From assembly GCA_014237395.1 (NCBI GenBank), contig JABZFP010000036.1:19223-83222 (forward strand): a stretch of DNA of 64,000 nucleotides, written 5' to 3'. Every line of letters begins with the position of its first letter. The stretch's first letter is position 1. This DNA comes from Desulfobacteraceae bacterium. GTDB taxonomy: Bacteria > Desulfobacterota > Desulfobacteria > Desulfobacterales > UBA5852. Below the pieces are notes generated by a model, which was not told where the DNA came from, searched no databases, and saw nothing but the letters and a program-made list of their open reading frames with translations. Shown here piece by piece: positions 49,368 to 58,362 of the stretch. The translations under genes were made by a program, and so were the position numbers.

Positions 49368-50396
49368 TCATTCGGCGGGATTTGAAGGGGCGGAAGTCCG
49401 AAACGCGTGTTCAGCCTCTTCCTGAATGGTTTCGGTTTCGTCGTTATACCGTGGTGAGAAATGAAACAGGGTGTAGCGCTTGACAGCGGCCTGGGCGGCC
49501 ATCGATCCGGCCTGGCCTGAGGTAAGGTGATGTTTGGCGGTTGCCAGATGCTCATCATGCACCCTGAAAGCGCTTTCAATAAACAGGTGGTCTGCCTCGC
49601 GGATCAGTTCGATGATCGCCTTCCGGTTACCCGCATGCGCCGCCACATCGGTGATGTAGCCGATTTTCTGGCCGGGTGACGTCCGTGTGATGGCCGCCGC
49701 CAGATCCTTCACACAGAAATAGCGGCAGCCTCCGGGCGGATCAAGGGTCGGGGCCGCGATGAGGGTTTCCATGTCGGCCGCCTCGTAGAGGGCCTGTTTG
49801 AGATGGTTCAGCCAGGGACCGATGGTCAACCCCAGTTGATCCAAAGCGATTTTATCGATGTTGATATGGGTCGGCTCCACCAGGCTGAATCCCAGGCAGG
49901 GAATGCCGTGGTCCAGAATTCTGGCCTCGACGCGCAGGGAAGGTTCCCTCAGTAGAACGCCATCAAACGGCTTGATCGCGTCCTCGGCATCATCGGCAAG
50001 GAATCCGTTGCGGCAGGCAAAACGGCGCATCCGGATTTCCCTGGGGCGGACTTCGGAGACGATCAACTCAAAGGCATGCCGGTAATGGGTGACAAGATTC
50101 CAGTTGTAGCCGCGCAGTTTGCCCTGCACGTTTTGCAGGAAGCCCTCCGGGCCATAGAGGTAGAGACATTTTGCCCGCCCCAGGCAAAGCCGCATCAGAC
50201 GGTCGAAACCGCAGAAATGATCCATGTGGGTGTGGGAAATGAAACAATGGGAAATTTTAAGGATATCTCGGGGCGACAGTCGGCTCAGGTCGCCGAGATC
50301 GAACAAAATCGCCCGCTTTTCAAATGCGAAGGCAATGTACAACGCCGGATCATCGAACGGGCCGTTGACCAGGCGGGGATGGAAGCGGGACGACAT
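49368..50396 (-). CDS. Ribonuclease Z-like metallo-beta-lactamase protein
   Basis: A 342-residue metallo-beta-lactamase-fold protein. The zinc motif HTHMDHFCGF (THxDH type) lies near residue 55, ILDHGIPCLGFSL and IGYITDVA supply later ligands, and HFSPRYND near the C-terminus resembles the HFSxRY motif of tRNase Z. RNase Z trims tRNA 3' ends. A histidine of the canonical HxHxDH is preserved, so catalysis is plausible. The N-terminus (MSSRFHPRLVNGPFDDPALYI) resembles a subgroup annotated RNase Z in Desulfobacterota. It begins four bases after the unknown 139-residue gene upstream. Confidence 0.82.
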   Translation of the reverse strand: MSSRFHPRLVNGPFDDPALYIAFAFEKRAILFDLGDLSRLSPRDILKISHCFISHTHMDHFCGFDRLMRLCLGRAKCLYLYGPEGFLQNVQGKLRGYNWNLVTHYRHAFELIVSEVRPREIRMRRFACRNGFLADDAEDAIKPFDGVLLREPSLRVEARILDHGIPCLGFSLVEPTHINIDKIALDQLGLTIGPWLNHLKQALYEAADMETLIAAPTLDPPGGCRYFCVKDLAAAITRTSPGQKIGYITDVAAHAGNRKAIIELIREADHLFIESAFRVHDEHLATAKHHLTSGQAGSMAAQAAVKRYTLFHFSPRYNDETETIQEEAEHAFRTSAPSNPAE

Positions 50397-50400
50397 GGTG

Positions 50401-50820
50401 TCAGGGGAGGTGTTTTTGCACCTGCTGGTGGATACACTGGTAGATTTCTTCGTCGGAACCGAAAATATCGACCGTATCCTTGTGGTTGATCACTTTTTCC
50501 AACACAAAGGCCGTGACATAGAGTGTGACGATATGCGGGTTCGACACCAGATTGCGATAGGGGGCGATCAGATAGTCGACATCAAAATCGTCGGCCCGAC
50601 TAAGTCGGTCGAGACAGTCATGCAGCTGGTCTTGCAAGCCGTTTTTATTGGTCGTTTCCACCAGTTTGTTTTCAACAAGCTTCATGGAAATGGCATTGGC
50701 GACGGTATCGATACAGTCCTGAATTGCGCTGATAGATCGACGCCGTGCGTACTCTTTCGAGGATTCAATTTTAGACAGGATACTGGCTTCGCGTGTACTG
50801 GGTCGAAAGACTTTTGCCAT
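50401..50820 (-). CDS. Conserved small soluble protein of unknown function
   Basis: A 139-residue protein with no signal peptide or membrane segment and a mostly helical, charged composition (SKIESSKEYARRRSISAIQD, FVLEKVINHKDTVDIFGSDEE). I recognise no domain. The ATG at 50820 begins MAKVFRPSTREASIL; a GGAAAAACC stretch precedes it. It lies between recJ (118 bases upstream) and the RNase Z-like gene (stop and start four bases apart), so it may share an RNA-related role, but that is only position. Confidence 0.75.
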   Translation of the reverse strand: MAKVFRPSTREASILSKIESSKEYARRRSISAIQDCIDTVANAISMKLVENKLVETTNKNGLQDQLHDCLDRLSRADDFDVDYLIAPYRNLVSNPHIVTLYVTAFVLEKVINHKDTVDIFGSDEEIYQCIHQQVQKHLP

Positions 50821-50938
50821 GGTTTTTCCTTTTGAAGGATACCGCCAGCATACCAGCGGGTGAATTTGCGAAATAATAGAGCCAGCTTTTTGAATTTGCA
50901 AGAAAAAAGTCTGTTGTTCTCGGATGGCGGGCACGGCT

Positions 50939-52675
50939 TCATGGCGCGTTAATGCGACGCGTCTCGGGAACGGTTGCGACAACCACCAATTGCGGACGTT
51001 TGGACCCGTTCCAGCGGTTCCAACGCGCGTGAAATGCCAAGCGCGCGAAACGGGCCGGCGGGTCTTGCGAGGGGTCGATGTTGAATTGAATGGCCGGATA
51101 ACCGGTGGTTTTCTGGTTCCGGGATTGCAAGACCATTTGGCGGTGGTGGCCGCCGACCAACCGGTGGGTGTCGACGCCGACATCGCGGGCCAGGAAAAGA
51201 GGCTCGGGGGTGGCCTGGCCGAAAGGCTGGAGGGATTCCAACTGGTCGAGCAGGCGCGGTGAGATCTCGTCCAAGGTGATTTCTGCATCGAGCGTCAGGT
51301 GGTGACGGAAATCTTCCGGTTGGGTCTGTTCTGCCAGATTTGTCAACAGCTGTTTTTCAAAATCCGCCAGCCGGTCGACCGATAGCGTCAATCCGGCCGC
51401 CATGGCATGCCCGCCAAAATGATCCAGGCAGGTTTCACACGAGGCCAGCAGCCGGTAGAGATCGATGCCGGGTACACTGCGGGCCGAACCGCGAACCTGC
51501 GATCCGTTGCGGGCGAGCAGGATAACGGGGCGGGCATGCTGGCGCGCGAGTCGAGCGGCGACGATGCCTAAAACACCCTCGTGCCAGCTCTTTTCGGACA
51601 GGATCAAGGCCTGGCGGTCGAGGAGATCCGGCTGGCCTTCGATGCGGTGCTGAATTTGCTCGATGATGCCCACTTCCATCTGCTGGCGCCGGGTGTTTAA
51701 ACGGTCCAATGTTCGCGCCATTCGTTCCGCATGCCGCGGGTTGTCGGTGGTCAGGAGGCGCAATGCCAGGCTGGCGTGGGCGACCCGGCCAGCGGCATTG
51801 AGGCGTGGTGCCAGCCGGAAAGCCACATCGTCTGATGCCACACGATCGGGGTTGATCCGACTGGCCGCCATCAGGGCTTTAATGCCGGGTCTGGCGGTCA
51901 TCGATGGCAGGCCGGCGCGGATGAAGGCGCGATTTTCTTCGATCAACGGCACCATGTCGGCAATGGTTCCCAAGGCTACCAGACTGCAGAACTGCTTTAA
52001 ATTGGGCTCCGGCTTATCCTGCCAGAAATGCCTGGCACGCAGTTGACGGCGCAATTCGATCAGAAGATAAAAGGCCATTCCCACGCCGGCCAGGTGGTCG
52101 AGGCCGGCGCGGCAGTCTTCCCGTTTGGGATTGATCACGGCGACGGCTTCGGGAAGGTGTTCGGACGGGAGATGATGATCGGTAATGATCACGTCAATGC
52201 CTTCGGCGGCAGCGGCCTGCACGGCGTCATGGCTTGAAATGCCGCAGTCCACGGTGATGATCAGGCGATATCCCCCCGGGAGGATTCGCTCCCGAATATG
52301 GTGCACCTGCAGCCCATACCCCTCTTTGCGGCGATGGGGAATATAATGGGACACGCGAGCGCCGACCGTGCGTAGAAAATCCAGCAACAGGGCGGTGGCG
52401 GTAACGCCATCCACGTCATAATCGCCGAAGATCAGGATTTTTTCATTGGTCGCGAGGGCCATGACAACGCGTTCGGCCGCGCGTTCGATATCCTTGATGG
52501 CGCCGGGCGGCTTAATAGCGCCCAGGGAGGGGGTCAAAAAGGCCTGGGCCGATGCAATGGAGGTGATGCTGCGGTTGACCAGTATGGCGGCCACCAGAGG
52601 GTCGAGGGCCAGGGCGGAAACCAGACGCTGAACATCTGTCGGGTTCGGTTCTAAAATATCCCAGATCATCGTCAT
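50939..52675 (-). CDS. recJ: Single-stranded-DNA-specific exonuclease RecJ
   Basis: A 578-residue RecJ of usual length. DHH-superfamily motifs are in order: ILIFGDYDVDGVTATALL (motif I), IIITVDCGIS, VIITDHHLPSEHLPEA (motif III with DHH), and the DHHA1 motif FGGHAMAAGLTL near residue 418, followed by an OB-fold with QPFGQATPEPLFLARDV. It degrades single-stranded DNA 5' to 3' in recombination and repair. It starts at an ATG opposite the DUF4911 gene, so 52676-52905 is a divergent promoter region. The C-terminal OB domain is present but short. Confidence 0.95.
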   Translation of the reverse strand: MTMIWDILEPNPTDVQRLVSALALDPLVAAILVNRSITSIASAQAFLTPSLGAIKPPGAIKDIERAAERVVMALATNEKILIFGDYDVDGVTATALLLDFLRTVGARVSHYIPHRRKEGYGLQVHHIRERILPGGYRLIITVDCGISSHDAVQAAAAEGIDVIITDHHLPSEHLPEAVAVINPKREDCRAGLDHLAGVGMAFYLLIELRRQLRARHFWQDKPEPNLKQFCSLVALGTIADMVPLIEENRAFIRAGLPSMTARPGIKALMAASRINPDRVASDDVAFRLAPRLNAAGRVAHASLALRLLTTDNPRHAERMARTLDRLNTRRQQMEVGIIEQIQHRIEGQPDLLDRQALILSEKSWHEGVLGIVAARLARQHARPVILLARNGSQVRGSARSVPGIDLYRLLASCETCLDHFGGHAMAAGLTLSVDRLADFEKQLLTNLAEQTQPEDFRHHLTLDAEITLDEISPRLLDQLESLQPFGQATPEPLFLARDVGVDTHRLVGGHHRQMVLQSRNQKTTGYPAIQFNIDPSQDPPARFARLAFHARWNRWNGSKRPQLVVVATVPETRRINAP

Positions 52676-52905
52676 AGCCGCGGCCTATAGTCCATTCCAT
52701 GCGTCGGGGCAACCCTTTCTTCCTGCCCTGATAAGGATCGCAACGCGTGTGGCCGGGGCCTGCCGTGGCGGGATAGGGGTTGCAAACAGGGACCATATGG
52801 TTATAGTTTACATTCCCTGATGCAAGGGGCAAATGGATTGCGACGCAGACGAACCGACGGACGGTTTCCATCGATACACAGGATCTCACCCAGCCACCGC
52901 ATACG

Positions 52906-53154
52906 TTGTATACCTCACAGCGCTGTTTCCGGATTGATCGTCGGGATATCAGTTTTCTGCGGTTTGTGCTGGAAGCCTACGAGGGCGTGGCGGTATTGAC
53001 CACGGTGGACACGAGGAATGGTGTCGTGAGCGTCCGGATCGCACCCGGCAGTGAGGGCTTGGTGGCCGAATTGCTGGATGCCCTGTGCGCAAACGGGGAT
53101 ATTCTGATGGAGCCGTTGCCGGATGCCCTGTGTGCGGCCCAAGGTGAGGCATGA
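52906..53154 (+). CDS. DUF4911 domain protein
   Basis: An 82-residue protein of the DUF4911 kind (SQRCFRIDRRDISFLRFVLEAYEGVAVLTTVD...), common in Desulfobacterota directly before miaB. The fold looks like a small alpha/beta domain; no function is known to me. The frame opens with a TTG at 52906; no ATG or GTG in frame lies near and no strong ribosome site is visible, so the start may lie slightly elsewhere. Its stop overlaps the miaB ATG by four bases, a sign of translational coupling and of a role tied to MiaB or tRNA modification. Confidence 0.8.
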   Translation: MYTSQRCFRIDRRDISFLRFVLEAYEGVAVLTTVDTRNGVVSVRIAPGSEGLVAELLDALCANGDILMEPLPDALCAAQGEA

Positions 53155-54566
53155 AAGACAAGAAGCTCTATATCAATACCATCGGTTGTCAGATGAACGT
53201 TTATGATTCGGACCGCATTGCCCGAGTCTTGGCGCCCGTCGGGTATCGAATGACCGACACGCTTGAAGCGGCTGATCTGGTCATCGTCAATACCTGTGCC
53301 ATACGGGCCAAAGCGGAGCAGAAGGCCTTCAGTTTTATCGGCCGTCTGGCAAAAATGAAGCGGCGGAATCCGGATCTTCTGATCGGCGTCGGCGGCTGTG
53401 TCGCCCAGCAGGAAGGCGACGCCATTTTGTCCCGCATGCCCCACGTGGATTTGGTTTTTGGCACCCACGCCATTCCCCGTCTGCCGCGTATCGTGGGAAA
53501 AGTGACATCCGGCCGCACCCGTGTGGTGGATGTGGTCGCATCCGATGAGATCGATGAAATCGACCTTGCCGGCGGATTCCAGAGCGATGGGCAGGTATCG
53601 CGTTTTGTGACGATTATGCAGGGCTGCGACAACTACTGCACCTATTGCGTGGTACCCTACGTGCGGGGGGCGGAGATGAGCCGCCATCCCGACCAGATCT
53701 TGTCGGAAATCCAATCGCTGGTCCGGTCCGGGATGCGGGAAGTCACGTTGCTCGGCCAGAACGTCAACAGCTACGGCCGCAAGGAAGGGTTGCCGTCGTT
53801 TGCGGCACTGTTGGAACAGGTGAACGATGTCGAGGGCTTGCGCCGGATTCGGTTTACGACCTCTCATCCCAAGGACTTGTCCGAAGATCTCATGGCCGCG
53901 TTCGGGAGGCTGGATAAACTGTGTCCTCACATTCATCTGCCGGTGCAGTCCGGGTCCGATCGGGTGCTCAAACGGATGAATCGCAAATACACCCGTCAGA
54001 TCTATCTTGACCGTGTCGAACGTCTCCGGCGCATTCGCCCGGACATTGCGGTCACATCGGATTTCATCGTCGGTTTTCCCGGGGAGTCAACAGCGGATTT
54101 CGAAGACACCCTGTCGCTGGTGGAAACGGTGGCTTTCGACAGTATTTTTGCGTTCATGTACTCGGACCGTGAGATCGCCCCGGCCTCGCGTTTCAAAACC
54201 AAAATCGACGAAAACGAGAAAAAGGACCGGCTCCAGAAGCTCCTGACCACCCAGGAGAAGATAACACTGGCGAAAAACCGGATGCTTGTCGGCACCCATC
54301 AGGAAATCATGGTGGAGGGCGGCAGCACCCGTCCCGGACTGGCGGAATCCCTCGATGAAGGGCCCCAGTGGTCCGGACGAACACCGGGCAACAAAATTGT
54401 CAATTTCAGTCTGGGTGGCGACGCCGACCCAGCGCCCCCGCCCCGGGTCGGCGAAATGGTCGATGTGTCTATCGAAAAAGCGTTTTCGCATTCTCTGCGG
54501 GGTGGTTTGGTGCGACGGGAACGCTCCCATGACTGCTCAGGCAGGGAGGAATGCCATGCTGCTTAA
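53151..54566 (+). CDS. miaB: tRNA-2-methylthio-N6-dimethylallyladenosine synthase MiaB
   Basis: A 471-residue radical-SAM methylthiotransferase. The N-terminal UPF0004 cluster cysteines are in NTIGCQMNVYDSD, VNTCAIRAKAEQ and GVGGCVAQQEG. The radical-SAM CxxxCxxC is CDNYCTYCVVPYVRG. A C-terminal TRAM domain follows (LVGTHQEIMVEGGS, VNFSLGGDADPAPPPRVGEM). It methylthiolates i6A37 in tRNA. It overlaps DUF4911 upstream, and its stop overlaps the next gene by 11 bases, so the three form one unit. MiaB (CQMN) rather than MtaB/RimO is indicated by the N-terminal motif. Confidence 0.95.
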   Translation: MKDKKLYINTIGCQMNVYDSDRIARVLAPVGYRMTDTLEAADLVIVNTCAIRAKAEQKAFSFIGRLAKMKRRNPDLLIGVGGCVAQQEGDAILSRMPHVDLVFGTHAIPRLPRIVGKVTSGRTRVVDVVASDEIDEIDLAGGFQSDGQVSRFVTIMQGCDNYCTYCVVPYVRGAEMSRHPDQILSEIQSLVRSGMREVTLLGQNVNSYGRKEGLPSFAALLEQVNDVEGLRRIRFTTSHPKDLSEDLMAAFGRLDKLCPHIHLPVQSGSDRVLKRMNRKYTRQIYLDRVERLRRIRPDIAVTSDFIVGFPGESTADFEDTLSLVETVAFDSIFAFMYSDREIAPASRFKTKIDENEKKDRLQKLLTTQEKITLAKNRMLVGTHQEIMVEGGSTRPGLAESLDEGPQWSGRTPGNKIVNFSLGGDADPAPPPRVGEMVDVSIEKAFSHSLRGGLVRRERSHDCSGREECHAA

Positions 54567-55053
54567 AGCCGTCATTGCCGGACTGACCATGGATCCGGCC
54601 ACGAACACCCCCATCGTTATTCTCAAGACGGAAGAGGGGGACCAGGCGGTGCCGATCTGGATCGGGCTGCTGGAAGCCACTTCGATAGCCTCGGCATTGC
54701 AAAAGGTGCAATTCGACCGACCGATGACCCACGACCTGTTTAAAAATTTTGCCGAGATGCAAGGCATCACCGTCAGCAGTATCGAGGTGTGCGATCTTCA
54801 GGACAATACGTTTTACGCCCGGATTCATTTTTTATCACAGGACCAGCAATTCAGCATGGACGCGCGTCCCAGCGATGCGATTGGTATTGCCCTGCGTTTC
54901 GAGGCTCCCATATTTATCGATCAGGAGGTCATCGCTAAAGCCCGGCCCTTCGAGGCGGATGCCGAAGCATCCGATGACAGCGAGGAAGGGCGCAAATGGA
55001 AAGAGTACCTCGAAAATCTTTCGCCGGAGGATTTCGGCAAGTACAAGGTATAA
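54556..55053 (+). CDS. Bifunctional nuclease family protein (DUF151/BFN)
   Basis: A 165-residue protein of the bifunctional nuclease family. Diagnostic segments are VIAGLTMDPATNTPIVILKT, VPIWIGLLEATSIASALQ, RPMTHDLFKNF and MDARPSDAIGIALRFEAPIF. Plant members show RNase and DNase activity; bacterial roles are not settled. The ATG at 54556 follows GGGAGGA by five bases and overlaps the miaB end. The C-terminal tail DAEASDDSEEGRKWKEYLENL is acidic then basic. It ends the DUF4911-miaB-BFN unit. Confidence 0.9.
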   Translation: MLLKAVIAGLTMDPATNTPIVILKTEEGDQAVPIWIGLLEATSIASALQKVQFDRPMTHDLFKNFAEMQGITVSSIEVCDLQDNTFYARIHFLSQDQQFSMDARPSDAIGIALRFEAPIFIDQEVIAKARPFEADAEASDDSEEGRKWKEYLENLSPEDFGKYKV

Positions 55054-55212
55054 TGGCGTTTGCGCCTGTGGTTCAGCCTGAACGTCTCGTTTTTAGGGGG
55101 CACCCGTCGGTAAGCTTCCTGAAACCCCCACCCGTCCTTCCTATTCATTTCGCATAGACTCAAAAAAACCTTACAGGTAGTGGTATCGTGTTTTTTTGTC
55201 CACAATATATAG

Positions 55213-55241
55213 TTGACAGCGGGCTTGTTTTCCACTATCAG
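55213..55241 (+). promoter_or_regulatory. Sigma-70 promoter of the response regulator gene
   Basis: TTGACA (55213-55218), a perfect -35, is followed after 17 bases by TATCAG (55236-55241, four of six). It lies 50 bases before the ATG at 55291. A short GTTCA-GCC-TGAAC hairpin with trailing T residues near 55070-55095 may end the upstream unit. Confidence 0.6.
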
Positions 55242-55290
55242 TCTCAGCCATCCGACACCCTCCCAATCATTTCAACCGACGTGGAGCCCT

Positions 55291-55653
55291 ATGGGATCTG
55301 TTTTGATCATCGACGATGAGCAGTCGATCCTTCAGGTATTTGATTACGCCTTGTCGCGTTGCGGCTTCAAGGTGGAAACCGCTGTTGACGGCCGGGAAGG
55401 CCTGCAGAAGTTTTTAAGCGGGCGATTCGATCTGGTTGTTACGGATGTCCTGCTTCAGGGGATGGACGGCCGGGACATACTGAAAACCATCCGTTGTTCC
55501 GAGAGGCGGCAAACGCCGGTAATCGGGATGTCAGGTACACCTTGGCTTCTTAGTGACGCCGGCTTCGATCATGTGCTGGAAAAACCATTCTCCATCCACC
55601 GATTGGTTGAATCGGTTCACGGACTCATCAAACGCGGCCTTCCCGAAGCTTGA
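55291..55653 (+). CDS. Single-domain response regulator
   Basis: A 120-residue receiver domain with no output domain. Acidic pocket DDEQSI (residues 8-13), phospho-acceptor Asp in DLVVTDVLLQGMDG (near 52), switch Ser/Thr in VIGMSGTPW and the conserved lysine in VLEKPFSIHRLVESVHGLI. It resembles CheY- or Spo0F-like relay proteins. No histidine kinase is adjacent, so its partner is elsewhere. The ATG at 55291 follows TGGAG; the longer frame upstream begins inside the promoter and is rejected. It may influence motility or the pilus, but nothing in the sequence shows this. Confidence 0.9.
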   Translation: MGSVLIIDDEQSILQVFDYALSRCGFKVETAVDGREGLQKFLSGRFDLVVTDVLLQGMDGRDILKTIRCSERRQTPVIGMSGTPWLLSDAGFDHVLEKPFSIHRLVESVHGLIKRGLPEA

Positions 55654-55742
55654 CGGCTTCGAAGAAAGCCCGATCCACCAGAGGCGGATAAATATCCGCT
55701 TTACGCGTATTCCTCATATTTCCTTGACGGTTTCGGTAAACA

Positions 55743-56942
55743 TCAGTAGCAAAACTGCCCGTTTTCATAAATCGTGACGGTTTGGCCCCCTTTCAGATGG
55801 GCGGTCACTCGCTTGCGTTCCGTATTGACCAGGTCCCAATGCAGGGCCGAGGTATTGAACCCCAGTTCTTTTTTCCGCTCTTGGGAGAGATCGGCGGACG
55901 CGCCCTGAAAGGTATCGCTGTAAGACGACCCCACGGCAATATGGCAATTGCCCTGGCGTCCGCCATAGTTTTCATCGTACAGGGTGTTGGCCATAAATTT
56001 GGTAATTTTTGAAAAACGACGGTCGGTCAGTGAAAATTCGCCGACCCGGGCCGCGCCGGGGTCCATGGCCAGTTGCTGGCGCAGAAAATGTTCGCCCTGC
56101 TCGGCCCTGGCGGAGGTAGCCCGCCCTTTTTTAAATTCAAGTGTCACGCCTTCGACATAATTCCCGCTGCGGTAGGAGGGCTGATTGGCGTGGTAAACCC
56201 CCTGCGTCCCGCGCCAGTCGGGTGAGGTAAACAATTCAAAGCTCGGAATGTTGTGACCGGACAACCCGATCCATTGTCGATGCTCTCCAGGCGTGATCAG
56301 CAGATCGGTTTTCTCCGACGTGACATGCAACTTCTGAATCGGCATGCGGTTCAGCCATTGCTTGAGGGTGGCGGCATTGCGGAAAATTTCCTGCCAATGT
56401 TCCAGCGGCCGGGTCCGGTTCAGGAAGCAGGCTTTGACCACCTGGGCGGTATAGTCCGGCAGGCTCAATCCGGCCTGGTGGGCCAGTTCCGGGGTGGGGA
56501 TCAGGCACAGGGTCCAACCAAACAAGCCCTTTTCATCCCGCTGGTCCAGAATGTCCCGCAACGGCTTGCGGGCTATTGCTGTGCGGCTGAACCGCTTGGG
56601 GTCGATGCCGCGCAGATGGGTGATGGATTCAGGCGCATAGAGAAAGATGCTGCCGTTGAGGTTGTTGAGCAGGGTTTCTTCGCCCGGTGGGATGAAGGTC
56701 AATTGCTTCGGGTTGGCCATGCGGTAAAAATCGGCTTCCATGGTCGGGGTTGGCATGGCGCGCATCACCGGATGCACCCCCATTTCAAGTAGCCGGGCCT
56801 GAAGGTGCTCGGCCAGAGGGCGGGCGGGTAGGTCGTAGCGAAGCAGAACGATATCGTTTTTCTTATACCGGTGTTTGCGTGCGGTTCGAAGGGCCCACAT
56901 CATGACGTCGGCATAGCGCTGCCATTGTTTGGTTGTCAGCAC
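55743..56942 (-). CDS. M29 family aminopeptidase
   Basis: A 399-residue metallo-aminopeptidase of the AmpS/thermophilic aminopeptidase family. Features are YEHRHWIGLSGHN-like HRQWIGLSGHNIPSFE, GVTLEFKKGRATSARAEQGE (metal ligand Glu), GEFSLTDRRFSKI, and NCHIAVGSSYSDTFQG. It releases N-terminal amino acids in the cytoplasm. The start is a GTG at 56942 with GGAG eight bases upstream. It is alone on the minus strand with a short unknown gene upstream. Confidence 0.9.
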   Translation of the reverse strand: MLTTKQWQRYADVMMWALRTARKHRYKKNDIVLLRYDLPARPLAEHLQARLLEMGVHPVMRAMPTPTMEADFYRMANPKQLTFIPPGEETLLNNLNGSIFLYAPESITHLRGIDPKRFSRTAIARKPLRDILDQRDEKGLFGWTLCLIPTPELAHQAGLSLPDYTAQVVKACFLNRTRPLEHWQEIFRNAATLKQWLNRMPIQKLHVTSEKTDLLITPGEHRQWIGLSGHNIPSFELFTSPDWRGTQGVYHANQPSYRSGNYVEGVTLEFKKGRATSARAEQGEHFLRQQLAMDPGAARVGEFSLTDRRFSKITKFMANTLYDENYGGRQGNCHIAVGSSYSDTFQGASADLSQERKKELGFNTSALHWDLVNTERKRVTAHLKGGQTVTIYENGQFCY

Positions 56943-57024
56943 GGTCGTCTCCTGTCTGTTATAGGAATGTTAGCGATGTTCTCCCTATCGGATATGATCA
57001 TGCCCAGTCATGGGGTAAGGCACC

Positions 57025-57273
57025 CTAACGATCTTTCAGAAAAAGCCGGTGGTATTCATCTTCACTCAGATGGGTTTTCAAAAGACGCCCTATCATATCG
57101 AAGATATCCCGTTGTTCTTCGCTCGTCATGCGCTGAACCAGCGTCCGGGCAAGTGTGTCATCCGATATCTTCTGCAGGTAGTAAACCAGGGTGTCTTCAT
57201 CGGACGCGCGATTCATTCCGAATCCGACGAACCCGTCGAAGGTTTCGATAAAACGATGGGCGTGTTTCGCCAT
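57025..57273 (-). CDS. Small helical cytosolic protein, unknown
   Basis: An 82-residue soluble protein (MAKHAHRFIETFDGFVGFGM, QRMTSEEQRDIFDMIGRLLK) predicted to be nearly all alpha-helix. I recognise no domain. The ATG at 57273 follows AAAGGAG at a slightly long distance of about eleven bases. It precedes the M29 peptidase by about 80 bases on the same strand. The coding look (charged, amphipathic helices, no rare-residue bias) supports a real gene. Confidence 0.65.
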   Translation of the reverse strand: MAKHAHRFIETFDGFVGFGMNRASDEDTLVYYLQKISDDTLARTLVQRMTSEEQRDIFDMIGRLLKTHLSEDEYHRLFLKDR

Positions 57274-57435
57274 GTGTGGTATAGCTCCTTTCCCATTGAG
57301 CGGGGTACGCTTTAACTCATAGGCGGCTGAACGTGATGATCACCATAAAGCACCCGAAAGCGACGGTCAATGCCTGTCGGGGGCTGTATTCGCTTCAGTC
57401 GTGTTTTACCAAATGTGATGGAGGTTGACACCACG

Positions 57436-58341
57436 ATGGCTCTGCTTTTTGACACCTTCACAACGCGCGACCACCTGACGATCCGCTGGGGATATGCGGC
57501 GGCGACAACGTCTCCCATCCGGGGAACGGTCCTTTTTCTGAATGGGCGCACCGAGTATATGGAAAAGTACGCCGAGGTGGTCGAAGAACTCAACGAGAGA
57601 GGCTTCGCTGTCACCTCACTGGATTGGCGGGGGCAGGGCCTGTCGGACCGGATGCTGACCGACAGCCAGAAGGGCCATGTCGCTTGTTTCGAGGACTATT
57701 TGGACGATCTGGACCTATTGATGACGATCGTACACCGTCATGGTGCTCCTTCCCCCACGATTGTCCTGGGCCATTCGATGGGGGGCCATATGGCCTTGCG
57801 GTTTATCGAACGTCATCCCGAGCAGTTTGACCGGGTCATTTTGACATCCCCCATGATCGATATCCAGTTGCCGGGTTTCCTGCCACGGGCGTGGCTGCGC
57901 TGGCTGGCGCATACCGCTGCGCGAAGGGGGCTGCAGGGCGCCTATGTCCTGGGTGCCGGGAGCGTCGGCGCCCGGGATCGTCGATTCGATGGAAATCCCC
58001 TGACGTCGGACCGGGTCCGGTTTGAGCGCAACGTGGAAATGATCCGCCGCACCCCCCAATTGGCGGTGGGGGGGGTGACCTATGGCTGGCTCGATGCCGC
58101 TATGCGATCCATCGACCGGGTGGCGGCGCCCGCCTTTGCCCGGTCGCTTCGGGTGCCGGTTCTGATGGTGACGGCCGCTCAGGACCAGATCGTGTGCCTG
58201 CGTGCGCAGGCCCAATTCTGCCGCCAGGCGCCTGACTGCCGGCATTTCAGCATCGCCGGTGCCCGTCATGAATTGCTGGTGGAGACGGATGACCGCCGGG
58301 CGCAATTCTGGCGCGCGTTTGATGATTTTGTCACCCGGTGA
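57436..58341 (+). CDS. Alpha/beta hydrolase, lysophospholipase/monoacylglycerol lipase type
   Basis: About 301 residues of an alpha/beta hydrolase. GRTEYMEKYAEVVEELNERG and DWRGQGLSDR mark the PldB/MGLL-like family; the nucleophile is in GHSMGG, the acid in AAQDQIV and the histidine in ARHELL, completing the triad. It should cleave acyl esters of lysophospholipids or monoglycerides. Several starts are in frame (57370, 57418, 57436); the ATG at 57436 gives MALLFDTFTTRDHLTIRW and has GGAGG further upstream. A second, unrelated hydrolase lies tail to tail at 58363. Confidence 0.85.
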   Translation: MALLFDTFTTRDHLTIRWGYAAATTSPIRGTVLFLNGRTEYMEKYAEVVEELNERGFAVTSLDWRGQGLSDRMLTDSQKGHVACFEDYLDDLDLLMTIVHRHGAPSPTIVLGHSMGGHMALRFIERHPEQFDRVILTSPMIDIQLPGFLPRAWLRWLAHTAARRGLQGAYVLGAGSVGARDRRFDGNPLTSDRVRFERNVEMIRRTPQLAVGGVTYGWLDAAMRSIDRVAAPAFARSLRVPVLMVTAAQDQIVCLRAQAQFCRQAPDCRHFSIAGARHELLVETDDRRAQFWRAFDDFVTR

Positions 58342-58362
58342 GGCGTTGCCTGTGATTGGTGA

